NCBI RefSeq assembly: GCF_001570485.1
Contig: NZ_BCTA01000036.1
Coordinates: 372,001 to 436,000 of the forward strand
Source: Mycolicibacterium novocastrense
GTDB taxonomy: Bacteria; Actinomycetota; Actinomycetes; Mycobacteriales; Mycobacteriaceae
Direction of reading: 5' to 3'
DNA length: 64,000 nucleotides
How positions within the stretch are numbered: position 1 is the first letter of the stretch; every line of letters starts with the position of its first letter. Shown one piece after another: positions 54,486 through 63,152 of the stretch. Below the pieces are notes generated by a model that ran no database searches, was not told the origin of the DNA, and saw only the letters and a list, made by a program, of their open reading frames with translations. Position numbers and translations under genes: made by a program.

Positions 54486-55475
54486 TCAGCGGGTCAGGAT
54501 CGTGCGGGCGTGTTCGGTGTCGCGGCCCATCTGCTCCACCAGGTCGTCGACGTTGGCGAACTTCTCCTGGCCGCGCAGCCTGGCCACGAAGTCGACGGCG
54601 ACGTGCTGGCCGTACAGGTCGGCCGTGGTGTCGAGCACGAACGCCTCCACGGTGCGGGTGCGCCCAGAGAAGGTCGGGTTGGTCCCCACCGACACCGCGG
54701 CCTGGTACCGCTCGCCGGGGATCACGCTGCCCGCGACCGGTCCATGACCGAGGACGGTGAACCACGCCGCATAGACGCCGTCGGCGGGTATCGCCGAATA
54801 CATGGGCGGCGCCACGTTGGCGGTCGGAAAACCCAGCACCTTGCCCCGTCCGTCGCCGCGCACCACGACGCCCTCCACGCGGTGCGGGCGCCCCAACGCC
54901 TCGGCGGCGGCGACGACATCGCCCGCGTCGACGCAGGACCGGATGTAGGTCGAGGAGAACGTGACGGCCTCGTCGCGGGCGGTGTCGGCCACCCCAAGAG
55001 CCTCGGAAACCAGGGTCATGCTCTCCACAGCGAAGCCGAAGCGCTCGCCGGCCTGGCGCAACAAGCGGACATCGCCCGCCGCCTTCTTGCCGAACGTGAA
55101 GTTCTCCCCCACGACGACCTCGACCACATGCAGGCGCTCGACCAGGAGTTCATGGATGTAGCGCTCCGGGGTCAGCTTCATGAAGTCGGCGGTGAACGGC
55201 ATCACCAGGAAGACGTCGACGCCGAGTTCCTCGACCAGTTCGGCGCGCCGGGTCAGCGTGGTCAGCTGGGCGGGATGACTGCCCGGGAAGACGACCTCCA
55301 TCGGATGGGGATCGAAAGTCATCAGCACGGTGGGCACCCCACGCGACCGGCCGGCCTTGACCGCGTGGTTGATCAGCTCCTGGTGTCCGCGATGCACACC
55401 GTCGAAGACCCCGATGGTGACCACACATCGGCCCCAGTCCGTCGGGATCTCGTCTTGTCCCCGCCAGCGCTGCAC
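54486..55475 (-). CDS. ribF: Bifunctional riboflavin kinase / FAD synthetase
   Basis: 329 residues. The N-terminal nucleotidylyltransferase has VVTIGVFDGVHRGHQELI, FDPHPMEVVFPG and FSSTYIRSCVDAGD; the C-terminal kinase has GFPTANVAPP, VSVGTNPTFSG and VEAFVLDTT. Makes FMN and FAD. It is upstream of rpsO and divergent from the metal regulator. Confidence 0.95.
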   Translation of the reverse strand: MQRWRGQDEIPTDWGRCVVTIGVFDGVHRGHQELINHAVKAGRSRGVPTVLMTFDPHPMEVVFPGSHPAQLTTLTRRAELVEELGVDVFLVMPFTADFMKLTPERYIHELLVERLHVVEVVVGENFTFGKKAAGDVRLLRQAGERFGFAVESMTLVSEALGVADTARDEAVTFSSTYIRSCVDAGDVVAAAEALGRPHRVEGVVVRGDGRGKVLGFPTANVAPPMYSAIPADGVYAAWFTVLGHGPVAGSVIPGERYQAAVSVGTNPTFSGRTRTVEAFVLDTTADLYGQHVAVDFVARLRGQEKFANVDDLVEQMGRDTEHARTILTR

Positions 55476-55558
55476 GAGGGCAAGCCTACGGCGCGTCCGA
55501 GGTTCGCCGCGTCGCCGGATCCCCCGGATGAGGTGAGTATTGCCTAAACTTTCTCAAT

Positions 55559-56254
55559 GTGAATCCTGCCGGCGATGCGCGTGACCTGACGACGGTTGCC
55601 CAGGACTACCTGAAAGTCATCTGGACCGTCCAGGAGTGGTCGCAGGAGAAGGTGAGCACCAAACTGTTGGCCGAGCGGCTCGGGGTGTCGGCCAGCACCG
55701 CCTCGGAGTCGATCCGCAAGCTCGCCGACCAGGGCCTGGTCGACCACGAGAAGTACGGCGCGGTGACGCTGACCGAGGCCGGCCGGGCCGCGGCCTTGGC
55801 GATGGTGCGCAGGCATCGGCTGATGGAGACGTTCCTCGTTCGCGAGCTGGGCTACAGCTGGGACGAGGTGCACGACGAGGCCGAGGTGCTCGAGCACGCG
55901 GTGTCGGACCGGATGCTCGACCGCATCGACGCCAAGCTCGGGCACCCGACCCGCGATCCGCACGGCGATCCGATCCCGGCCGCCGACGGCCGCGTGCCCA
56001 CCCCGGACGCACGCCAGTTGTCGGCGTGCCACGACGGCGACCGCGGCACCATCGCGCGCATCTCCGACGCCGATCCGGAGATGCTGCGGTACTTCGACAG
56101 TGTCGGCATCAGCCTGGACTCACGGCTTCGCGTGGTGGCCCGGCGCGACTTCGCCGGCATGATCTCGGTGGCCATCGAGTCCGCAGACGGGCACGACACC
56201 ACCGTCGACTTGGGAAGCCCGGCCGCAGAAGCGATCTGGGTGGTGGCGAGCTAG
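55559..56254 (+). CDS. mntR: DtxR-family metal-dependent regulator (MntR/SirR type)
   Basis: 231 residues, GTG start. Winged helix: LLAERLGVSASTASESIRKLADQGLV. Metal-site helix DEVHDEAEVLEHAVSD and a C-terminal SH3-like FeoA domain (GDRGTIARISDADPEML; RVVARRDFAGMISVAIE). The M. tuberculosis orthologue at this position (SirR, Rv2788) is the Mn2+-responsive regulator. An AT-rich stretch (ATTGCCTAAACTTTCTCAAT) just before the start is a candidate promoter/operator. Confidence 0.88.
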   Translation: MNPAGDARDLTTVAQDYLKVIWTVQEWSQEKVSTKLLAERLGVSASTASESIRKLADQGLVDHEKYGAVTLTEAGRAAALAMVRRHRLMETFLVRELGYSWDEVHDEAEVLEHAVSDRMLDRIDAKLGHPTRDPHGDPIPAADGRVPTPDARQLSACHDGDRGTIARISDADPEMLRYFDSVGISLDSRLRVVARRDFAGMISVAIESADGHDTTVDLGSPAAEAIWVVAS

Positions 56255-56257
56255 CTC

Positions 56258-56347
56258 GTTTGCGAACCCCTGGTTTGTGAACCCCTGGTTTGTGAACCCC
56301 TGGTTTGTGAACCCCTGGTTTGTGAACCCCTGGTTTGTGAACCCCTG
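56258..56347. repeat. 15-bp tandem repeat, six copies
   Basis: Unit GTTTGTGAACCCCTG repeated six times in perfect register, the first copy with C for T at position 6, followed by a decayed partial copy (ATTTGTG). It starts four bases after the mntR stop. A mini-satellite (VNTR) candidate, likely variable in copy number between strains. Confidence 0.95.
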
Positions 56348-56386
56348 ATTTGTGGTCCTCCGTCGGGCTGCCGACCACTTCGACGA

Positions 56387-56445
56387 GTGCCCGCCTATCA
56401 GCGAATTATTCGCTGCCAGCGAATCTTTCGCTGTGAGGCGGGCAC
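56387..56445. repeat. 59-bp palindromic intergenic element, copy 2
   Basis: Outer 10-base arms GTGCCCGCCT and AGGCGGGCAC enclose two small palindromes, AGCGAATTATTCGCT and AGCGAATCTTTCGCT. Same length and pattern as the element at 32867-32925. Again located between convergent genes. Confidence 0.85.
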
Positions 56446-56517
56446 CTTCGCGAATGTGGGCCGCGAGAAACCGGCCGCCGGATTTGCGCCATCGCTCACA
56501 TTTCAGCTGGGTGCCCG

Positions 56518-56934
56518 TCAGCGTCGTTCCAGGGCGGCGGGCTGTTCCTCGGACATCTTGAGCCCAGAAGCCCGCACGAGCACCGCCAGCACTATCGCAA
56601 CCAACAGCAGCGCGGGCACATCGCCCAGCAGATGCCCGGTCTGGTGTTCACCGCGGACCGACTGCACCGCCATGATGACGGCGTGGACGACGCTGGACCA
56701 CACCGTGAACCAGATCAGGCTCAGATGAGCGCGTGGGTTTCGCGCCGCCCACACCAGGAACACGCCCAGCGTGGCGTAGAGCCCGACGATCATCATGAAG
56801 TAGTCGGAGTGGTGCGGTGGTCCCGGATGCCACGCCCATCCTGACGGCCACACGGCGGCAAGCGGATACAGGCAGAGGGCGACCACGCCGAACACGCCCA
56901 ATGCGATCTGAAGAGCCTTGTACGCAGACACCAT
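56518..56934 (-). CDS. Four-helix membrane protein (DUF6632-like)
   Basis: 138 residues with four membrane helices (LQIALGVFGVVALCLYPLAA; YFMMIVGLYATLGVFLVWAA; LIWFTVWSSVVHAVIMAVQS; DVPALLLVAIVLAVLVRA). Conserved-looking PHHSDYFMMIVG and EHQTGHLLGDV loops. I recall the DUF6632 label for such proteins with limited certainty. Function unknown. Confidence 0.7.
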   Translation of the reverse strand: MVSAYKALQIALGVFGVVALCLYPLAAVWPSGWAWHPGPPHHSDYFMMIVGLYATLGVFLVWAARNPRAHLSLIWFTVWSSVVHAVIMAVQSVRGEHQTGHLLGDVPALLLVAIVLAVLVRASGLKMSEEQPAALERR

Positions 56935-56985
56935 TGTCGGCTCCCATCTCTAGGAGGGGGTCAGTATGCGCCCGGATGCGCCGGC

Positions 56986-57867
56986 CTACAAGGTCGCGGG
57001 ACGCAACACGACGACCGACTTCGTGCGAGCGGACCTGTCTTCCAGCAGCGCGACGACCTGCCCGTCCTGAGCCGTAGCGGCGTAGATTCCCTCGATGCCC
57101 GCCGGTTTGAGCGGTCGGCCGTGACGCACGTCCTCGGCCTCGTCGGCGGTCAGGTCCCGCCGCGGAAACGTCAGAAGACACGCGGCGTCCAGGGTGTACG
57201 ACAGCCGTGGTGTTTCGGCGAGCTCGTCCAGCGAGCGCGCCTCGGTCAGCCCGAAGCCGCCGACTCTGGTGCGTCGTAACGCCGTGAGATGCCCACCGAC
57301 CCCCAGCGTGGCCCCGATGTCGCGGGCCAAAGCACGGATGTAGGTGCCGCTCGAGCACTCCACTTCGACATCGACGTCGATGACGCCGGCTTCGTGCCGT
57401 GCCTCGAGTACCGCGAAAAGGTCGATCCGCACGCGGCGGGGTGCCAACTCGACGGTTTGCCCTTCGCGCGCGAGTTTGTAGGCGCGTTGTCCGCCGATTT
57501 TGATCGCGCTCACCGCTGACGGGATCTGGTCGATCTCACCCCGCAGGTCGGCGACCGCGCGGTCGATGTCCTCGTCGGTGACGTGGCCGGCCGAAACCTC
57601 GTGCAGCACCTCGCCTTCGGCGTCATCGGTGGAGGTGGTCTGGCCGAGGCGGATGGTCGCGCGGTACGCCTTGTCCGTCGCCGTCAGCAGTCCGAGGATC
57701 TTGGTGGCGCGCTCGATGCCGACGACCAGAACACCGGTCGCCATCGGGTCAAGGGTCCCGGCGTGTCCGACCTTGCGGGTGCCGAAGAACCGACGGCAGC
57801 GGCCGACGACGTCGTGACTCGTCATGCCCGCGGGTTTGTCGACGATGACCAGCCCCGCCTCGGTCAT
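56986..57867 (-). CDS. truB: tRNA pseudouridine synthase B
   Basis: 293 residues from the ATG at 57867. Catalytic Asp in [37 protein letters not shown] and [16 protein letters not shown] are standard. Forms pseudouridine 55 in tRNA. Overlaps the pptT stop by four bases. Confidence 0.95.
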   Translation of the reverse strand: MTEAGLVIVDKPAGMTSHDVVGRCRRFFGTRKVGHAGTLDPMATGVLVVGIERATKILGLLTATDKAYRATIRLGQTTSTDDAEGEVLHEVSAGHVTDEDIDRAVADLRGEIDQIPSAVSAIKIGGQRAYKLAREGQTVELAPRRVRIDLFAVLEARHEAGVIDVDVEVECSSGTYIRALARDIGATLGVGGHLTALRRTRVGGFGLTEARSLDELAETPRLSYTLDAACLLTFPRRDLTADEAEDVRHGRPLKPAGIEGIYAATAQDGQVVALLEDRSARTKSVVVLRPATL

Positions 57868-58541
57868 AGCACGATCGCGGTCAACGCCAGACCGTCGCGG
57901 ACCGACCACCGGCCGGTCAGGGTTTCCAGTGGCGGTCCGTGCATCGCCGCCGGGTCGATCAGGATTCGCGAGACGAAACCACCGGAGGTGCCGCCGTCGT
58001 CGACGTCGAAGACGATGTGCGCGTCCTCGAAACCCAGCCACCGGTGAGTCACCGGGAACCACGCCTTGTAGGTTGCCTCTTTGGCGCAGAACAGGATTCG
58101 GTCCCAGTGCAGCCCTTCGGGCAGCTGCCGCAGTTCGGCTCGCTCGGCGGGCAGGCTGATCGCGTCGAGCACACCGTCGGGCAGCACACCGTGCGGTTCG
58201 GCGTCGATACCCACCGACCGCACCTCGGCCCGCCGGCCGACCACTGCGCCCCGGTAGCCCTCACAGTGCGTCAGCGAACCGACGACACCGTCGGGCCAGC
58301 ACGGTTCGCCCTTCTCCCCCTTCAGAATCGGCACAGGCCCGACACCGATCTCGGCAAGCGCCAACCGTGCGCAGTACCGCACGGTGACGAACTCGTTGCG
58401 TCGCTTGGCGACCGACCTGGCGACCAGTGACTCCTCCTCGGGCAGCGGCGCGAGGTCCGGCGGATCACGGTAGACCTCGGCTGCGGCCAGCCCTGGTGCC
58501 GTCGGCAGCACACCGGACAGCAGCGAAGCGGCGACCGTCAT
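57864..58541 (-). CDS. pptT: 4'-phosphopantetheinyl transferase PptT
   Basis: 225 residues. Activates acyl and peptidyl carrier proteins for mycolic acid, lipid and siderophore synthesis. Sfp-type motifs: [27 protein letters not shown], and the metal site [16 protein letters not shown] at 58541 overlaps pptH by four bases. Confidence 0.94.
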   Translation of the reverse strand: MTVAASLLSGVLPTAPGLAAAEVYRDPPDLAPLPEEESLVARSVAKRRNEFVTVRYCARLALAEIGVGPVPILKGEKGEPCWPDGVVGSLTHCEGYRGAVVGRRAEVRSVGIDAEPHGVLPDGVLDAISLPAERAELRQLPEGLHWDRILFCAKEATYKAWFPVTHRWLGFEDAHIVFDVDDGGTSGGFVSRILIDPAAMHGPPLETLTGRWSVRDGLALTAIVL

Positions 58542-59494
58542 CGCGAGACCTGCCTGTCGCGGATCCGTTGCTGCATCTTCTGGGCGTTCTCCCGCATCTC
58601 CTGGGTGATGTGGAAGTGGCCGCCGAACTCGTTGAGGTACCCGGGCGGATACTGCGGATCCGGAAGGATCTGGCGCATCCAGCGATATGGCTTGCGGCGC
58701 CGCCACTCTCGCGGGTAACCGACCGACACCTCCTCGAACCGCACACCGTCGTACCACGTCGTGCGCGGAATGTGCAGGTGCCCGTAGACCGAGCACACCG
58801 CGTTGTAGCGGGTGTGCCAGTCGGCGGTGGCGGTGGTGCCGCACCACAGCGAGAACTCCGGATAGAACATCGCGTCGCAGGGTTCGCGCACCATCGGGAA
58901 GTGGTTGACCAGCACCGTCGGCGTCATCCAGTCGAGGTCCTCGAGCCGTTTGCGGGTGTAGGCCACCCGATCGCGGCACCACGCGTCGCGGGTGGCGTAG
59001 GGCTCGGCGGACAGCAGGAACTCGTCGGTGCCGACGACGTTGCGCTCGCGCGCGATGGCCAGTCCCTCCGCCTTGGTGGCCGCGCCCGCCGGCAGGAAGG
59101 TGTAGTCGTACAGCAGGAACATCGGCACGATCGTGGCCGGGCCGCCCTCCTCGGTCCACACCGGGAACGGGTGCTCGGGCGTGATGATGCCCATCTCGTC
59201 GCACATGTTGACCAGGTAGTCGTAGCGGGCCTTGCCGAAGATCTGCATCGGGTCGCGGTTGGTGGTCCACAGCTCGTGGTTGCCCGGAATCCAGATCACC
59301 TTGGCGAACCGTTTGCGCAACAGGTCCAGGGCCCACCGGATCTCGTCGGTGCGTTCGGCGACGTCGCCGGCGACGATGAGCCAGTCGTCGGGCGAGGCCG
59401 GGTGCAGCGACTCCGTCACGGGTTTGTTGCCTGTGTGACCCGTGTGCAGGTCGCTGATCGCCCAGAGGGTGGGTCGTCGGCCGTCGCGTGTCAC
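58538..59494 (-). CDS. pptH: 4'-phosphopantetheinyl hydrolase PptH (metallophosphoesterase)
   Basis: 318 residues, GTG start. Metallophosphoesterase metal motifs in order: ISDLHTGH, VAGDVAE, IPGNHELW, VNHFPM and YGHLHI. The M. tuberculosis orthologue (Rv2795c) removes phosphopantetheine from carrier proteins and opposes PptT; the overlapping gene arrangement is conserved here. Confidence 0.9.
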   Translation of the reverse strand: MTRDGRRPTLWAISDLHTGHTGNKPVTESLHPASPDDWLIVAGDVAERTDEIRWALDLLRKRFAKVIWIPGNHELWTTNRDPMQIFGKARYDYLVNMCDEMGIITPEHPFPVWTEEGGPATIVPMFLLYDYTFLPAGAATKAEGLAIARERNVVGTDEFLLSAEPYATRDAWCRDRVAYTRKRLEDLDWMTPTVLVNHFPMVREPCDAMFYPEFSLWCGTTATADWHTRYNAVCSVYGHLHIPRTTWYDGVRFEEVSVGYPREWRRRKPYRWMRQILPDPQYPPGYLNEFGGHFHITQEMRENAQKMQQRIRDRQVSR

Positions 59495-59627
59495 AACTGA
59501 CCAGGGTACTTAACCGGATGCACGTGGTTCGCCCGGCAACTAGAACAGGTTCTTGTTTCCTCTTCGGGCGGTGGGAGCGGCCCGCTACACTCCCCGCAGG
59601 GTCGGACTGCCGAAACGAAGGGGTGAC

Positions 59628-60197
59628 ATGCTCACCAAGCTGCGCTTGGTCTCGGCGCTGTGCGCGCTGATCGCTGCGGTGATGGTGGTGTGGCAGGCCA
59701 ACCCCGCAGGTGCCCCGCGGGTGACAGCAGACGACATCCCGATGACGAATGTCACGACGTCGATCAAGTGGCCGGTGATCGAGACGACCGACCCGTCACC
59801 GTTCAACCCGTGCAAGCAGATTCCGCTCGAGGCGGTGCAGGCGATCGGCCTGACCTTCACCCCGCCGACGCCGGAGGATCAGCTGCGGTGCCGCTACGAC
59901 GCGGGCAACTATCAGCTGGCCGTGGAGGCGATAGTCTGGCGCACCTATGAGCAGACGCTGCCCGTCGACGCGGTCCAACTCGATATCGACGGGCATCGCG
60001 CCGCGCAATACTGGGTGATGAAGCCGACCGACTGGAACAACCGCTGGTGGATCACCTGCATGATCGCCTTCGACACCAGCTACGGCGTCCTGCAGCAGTC
60101 GCTGTTCTACTCGCCGATCTACTCCGAACCCGACCCCGACTGCATGCAGACCAACCTGCAACGCGCGCACGAGCTGATCCCGCACTACGTGTTCTGA
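59628..60197 (+). CDS. Exported DUF3558-like protein
   Basis: 189 residues from the ATG at 59628 with GAAGGGGTG upstream. Signal peptide MLTKLRLVSALCALIAAVMV, cleavage near GAPRV. Mature part: FNPCKQIPLEAVQAIGL and LRCRYDAGNYQLAVEA, with four cysteines able to form disulfides, as in DUF3558 lipoprotein-like proteins, but no lipobox Cys. Function unknown. Its end overlaps the opposing gene by 13 bases. Confidence 0.75.
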   Translation: MLTKLRLVSALCALIAAVMVVWQANPAGAPRVTADDIPMTNVTTSIKWPVIETTDPSPFNPCKQIPLEAVQAIGLTFTPPTPEDQLRCRYDAGNYQLAVEAIVWRTYEQTLPVDAVQLDIDGHRAAQYWVMKPTDWNNRWWITCMIAFDTSYGVLQQSLFYSPIYSEPDPDCMQTNLQRAHELIPHYVF

Positions 60198-61267
60198 TCG
60201 GCCGTTGGCTCGATGCGGTCCATCGGGCTCGACCGCTCCAGCATCCCGATCGTCTCCTCGCCGTCCCAGCGGTAGCGCACACCGGCCTGCTGCAGGGCAG
60301 GAAACGTCCAGTTCGCCATCTTTGCCAGTTGTTCGGCGGGGATCGCGGCGGGATCGGTGATGTCGTGGGTGGACAGCACGGTCTCCCCCTCGATGCGCAC
60401 GGTTCCGCGAGCCGTCTCGAGCACCATCGACACGTCCTCCCCACGCGGTTGCAGTCGGCGCAGCCACGGGGCCTCAACGACGCGGGCGGGGATCAGCGCT
60501 GCCGAGTCCCCGAGGTACAGGTACCCCTCGTTGTAGTTCGGCTGACCGCCGGGCCGCGGCGGGTAGGCGATGTAGCCGAACGCACGTCCGCTGTCGAACA
60601 GCGCCGACTGCCAGCAGTGTCCCCAGAACCCCTCCAGCCGACGGACACCCTGCCGACGGATGCGCAGCCCGGTACCCGTGAGCGGCTGCCGACGACCCGC
60701 CACCTCCACGGCACCGTCGGCGCGGAACAACTGTTCGTAACGGGCGCCACCCATCAATTCGCCGACCACCGTGGTCTGCAGTTGATCGGCGGCGTCCGCG
60801 CGCATCGCGCCCTGGCTCCAGGGCGGCACCGCCATCGTCGCTTCGACCTCGAACCGCACGTCGACCAGCGGGCCGCTCTTGTCGCCGGCGGCCAGCGCCT
60901 CCGAGGACGTCTCGACCGCGCGGCCGTCGAACGCCACCGTCCACGTGTCGAACGGCGCCACGCACTCGAACGTCAGCGGCCCCGCCCCGAGCACCGTGGG
61001 TTTGCCGTCGCGGCCCCGCACCGGCTTACTCTTTCCGTCGTCGCGTAACCGGTAGACGCGTCCGTCGGCGAACGCCAGGTTGACCTGTAGTCCGTGGGCG
61101 CCCCAGTTGGACGCGACCGCCTCGATGCCGATTCGGGGCAGGCCGACCTCACCGCTTTCGTCGAACACCCAGAAGCTGACCGCATCCCGCATCTCGGGGT
61201 CCTGCGGCCGCTCGTCGAACATGTACTCGCGGGCCGGGTCGATGCCGCCGGTCACGTCGAGGGTCAT
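60185..61267 (-). CDS. Uncharacterised 360-residue protein (possibly DUF7064/DUF7065)
   Basis: 360 residues, soluble, beta-rich. Segments such as SFWVFDESGEVGLPRIGIEA, WTVAFDGRA, GFWGHCWQSALFDSGRAFG and YLYLGDSAALIPARV suggest the two-domain lipocalin-like proteins found near sulfotransferases and steroid or lipid genes in mycobacteria; I recall DUF7065-DUF7064 with low certainty. It overlaps the end of the sulfotransferase pseudogene (ATGA), so it was its operon partner. Confidence 0.6.
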   Translation of the reverse strand: MTLDVTGGIDPAREYMFDERPQDPEMRDAVSFWVFDESGEVGLPRIGIEAVASNWGAHGLQVNLAFADGRVYRLRDDGKSKPVRGRDGKPTVLGAGPLTFECVAPFDTWTVAFDGRAVETSSEALAAGDKSGPLVDVRFEVEATMAVPPWSQGAMRADAADQLQTTVVGELMGGARYEQLFRADGAVEVAGRRQPLTGTGLRIRRQGVRRLEGFWGHCWQSALFDSGRAFGYIAYPPRPGGQPNYNEGYLYLGDSAALIPARVVEAPWLRRLQPRGEDVSMVLETARGTVRIEGETVLSTHDITDPAAIPAEQLAKMANWTFPALQQAGVRYRWDGEETIGMLERSSPMDRIEPTADQNT

Positions 61268-62418
61268 GGCGCACTTTCCTTCTGCCGTTCCGGACGCCGA
61301 GAGTCACCGGCGTAAGCGTCTACGTAGGCGGCGAACAACGGTCGAATCACGTTGTCGTCCAGACCGAACGCCTGTGGGTCAGCCTTGGGGTGCGGCTCAC
61401 GCTTTTCGGCGTTCTCGGCCCACCACGTCCGCATATGCGCCTCGAACCGGTCGGTCACACCCTCGCCGAGCCAGCTGTACAGCCGCTTGACCTCACCGAT
61501 CGGATCGTCCTGCATGGCACGAAAGTCGATGTCGTAGAACCGATCCGCGGCCTTCTCGCGGAACGCCATCACCCGCGCGATGCCCGTCGACCACTGGGTG
61601 ACGTTGAGCTCACCGAGATAACGCCGGTCGAGGTGGTCGGTGAAGCCGCCGACGATGTCGGCGTAGACGTCGACGACCGACAACAGCACGTCGGCCGGAT
61701 CGCGGTGTGTCATGACGAAGCGGGCGTCAGGGAACACGCGGACGAGATAGTCCAGCGAAAGCACGTGTGCCGGTGACTTGAGCCGCCACGGGCGGGTCGG
61801 TTCCCCTCACTGCAGCAACTTGAGCACCCGTCGTTCGTAGCGGTAGGTCGACGTGAAATCAGCTGCGTCACAGAGCCATTGAGAGTAGCTGGGAATCTGC
61901 GCGTAGGCCTGGAAGATCTGGGATTTGAAGTCGAGCGCCATCAGGTCCAGGCATTCCATCGGGCCGCGGACGTCAGTGGGCACGTGGTGGCGAGTGCCGA
62001 CGAGGACGGGCCGCTGATCCGGCGGAATGCGGGGGTCGTCGCCGCGCACGGTCGACGGTGGAGGGCACGGCTGCGCGGACTCCCAGCTGCGCAGGTAACG
62101 GACATCGGGATCCTGGGCGAGCAGAAACGACAGCGCGGTCGACCCCGTCCGCGGCAGGCCCAGCCCGAACACCGGCGAGCGGATCTGCTCGTCGTCGATG
62201 CCGGGATGGCGTCGGTACCAATCCTCCACCAAGAGCCGCTGAGACAGGTGCAGCCTGATGCGGTCGTAGACGAAGTGCTCGCCGCGCGCGTTGAGCCGAG
62301 CTTCGTCGCGCAGGGCGCGGACGAGGATCTCCAGGCCCTCCCGGAACGAGTCCTCACCGAAGTCGTCGAGCCCGGTGCGCTCGACGGCCGCGGCCATTAG
62401 CTCCTCGACAGATGCCAC
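61264..62418 (-). pseudogene. Sulfotransferase-family gene interrupted by one in-frame stop
   Basis: The frame is continuous from the GTG at 62418 (GGGAGG upstream) to 61264, except for a TGA at 61807-61809. Upstream half: PVFGLGLPRTGSTALSFLLA (PAPS 5'-phosphate loop), ending RRVLKLLQ. Downstream half: GEPTRPWRLKSPAHVLSLDY, then FVMTHRDPADVLLSV (3'-phosphate site). The two halves align without frameshift as one protein of about 384 residues. The stop sits where relatives of this family commonly have Trp (LLQW), so TGG to TGA is the simplest event. Either a recent nonsense mutation or a base error. Confidence 0.85.
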
Positions 62419-62513
62419 GCTGCACCTCCCACCGACCCGCCAACGTTCATCACCGCTCGATATCCCGGTGACTCTTCGCGCGGTGATCAACGTTCGGCAG
62501 GATTGTGAATTGG

Positions 62514-62529
62514 TGACAGTACACTGTCA
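62514..62529. promoter_or_regulatory. TetR-type operator
   Basis: TGACAGT-AC-ACTGTCA, a 16-base inverted repeat ending five bases before the tetR start, typical in size and form for an autoregulatory TetR site. It also lies in the divergent promoter of the sulfotransferase operon. Confidence 0.75.
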
Positions 62530-62534
62530 TCACT

Positions 62535-63143
62535 ATGGCCGGCTCGTCAACACGTGCGTACGACAACAGCGTCCGCAGACGCAAGGCCGCCCACACTCGT
62601 GAGCGCATCGTCGTCGCGGGCAGTGAATTGGTGCACGAGTTCGAGAGTTGGGACTGGCGCGAGCTGACGTTCAGGGCCGTCGCCGCGCGGGCCGGGGTCG
62701 GCGAGCGGACCGTGTACCGGCATTTCCCGACCGAACGCCATCTGCACGATGCGGTGATGCAGCGCCTTGAGGACGAGGCCGGCGTGTCCTATGACGACGT
62801 CACGTTGGCGAACCTGAGCGAGGTGACGGCGCGGGTTTTCGCGTCGCTGCAACGCTTCTCGGTCGAGCGCAGCGCACCGTCGCCGGCGGACCCCGCGTTC
62901 GTCAGCTCCGACGTCCGCCGCCGCGACGCGCTGCAGCGAGCAGTCATCGAGGCCTCACCGCAACTTCCCGATGAGCAGCGGCGCGCGATCGCGGGTCTGC
63001 TCGACGTGTTGTGGAGCCCGGCCACCTACGAGCGTCTGGTCGCGGTGTGGGGCCTCGACGGCGACGCGGCGACCGAGGCGATCGACTGGTTGATGGCCCA
63101 GGTGACACGGGCGATCGACCGCGGCGGCATCGGTTCTGCGTAG
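62535..63143 (+). CDS. TetR/AcrR-family transcriptional regulator
   Basis: 202 residues. HTH region LTFRAVAARAGVGERTVYRHFPTERHLHDAV; helical ligand domain with no recognised subfamily. Divergent from the sulfotransferase/DUF7065-like operon and just upstream of a CocE-like hydrolase (nine bases after the stop), which are the likely targets. Confidence 0.87.
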   Translation: MAGSSTRAYDNSVRRRKAAHTRERIVVAGSELVHEFESWDWRELTFRAVAARAGVGERTVYRHFPTERHLHDAVMQRLEDEAGVSYDDVTLANLSEVTARVFASLQRFSVERSAPSPADPAFVSSDVRRRDALQRAVIEASPQLPDEQRRAIAGLLDVLWSPATYERLVAVWGLDGDAATEAIDWLMAQVTRAIDRGGIGSA

Positions 63144-63152
63144 CCTCGTGAG

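Noticed and set aside
56109-56378. Leftward open frame encoding repeated HKPGV units
   Set aside because: The repetitive peptide is just the translation of the 15-bp tandem array, which keeps frame because 15 is divisible by 3; the rest overlaps mntR antisense.
61264-62490. Two separate adjacent genes (166 and 227 residues)
   Set aside because: Both halves lie in the same frame, and joined they give one sulfotransferase; treated as a single gene with a nonsense codon.
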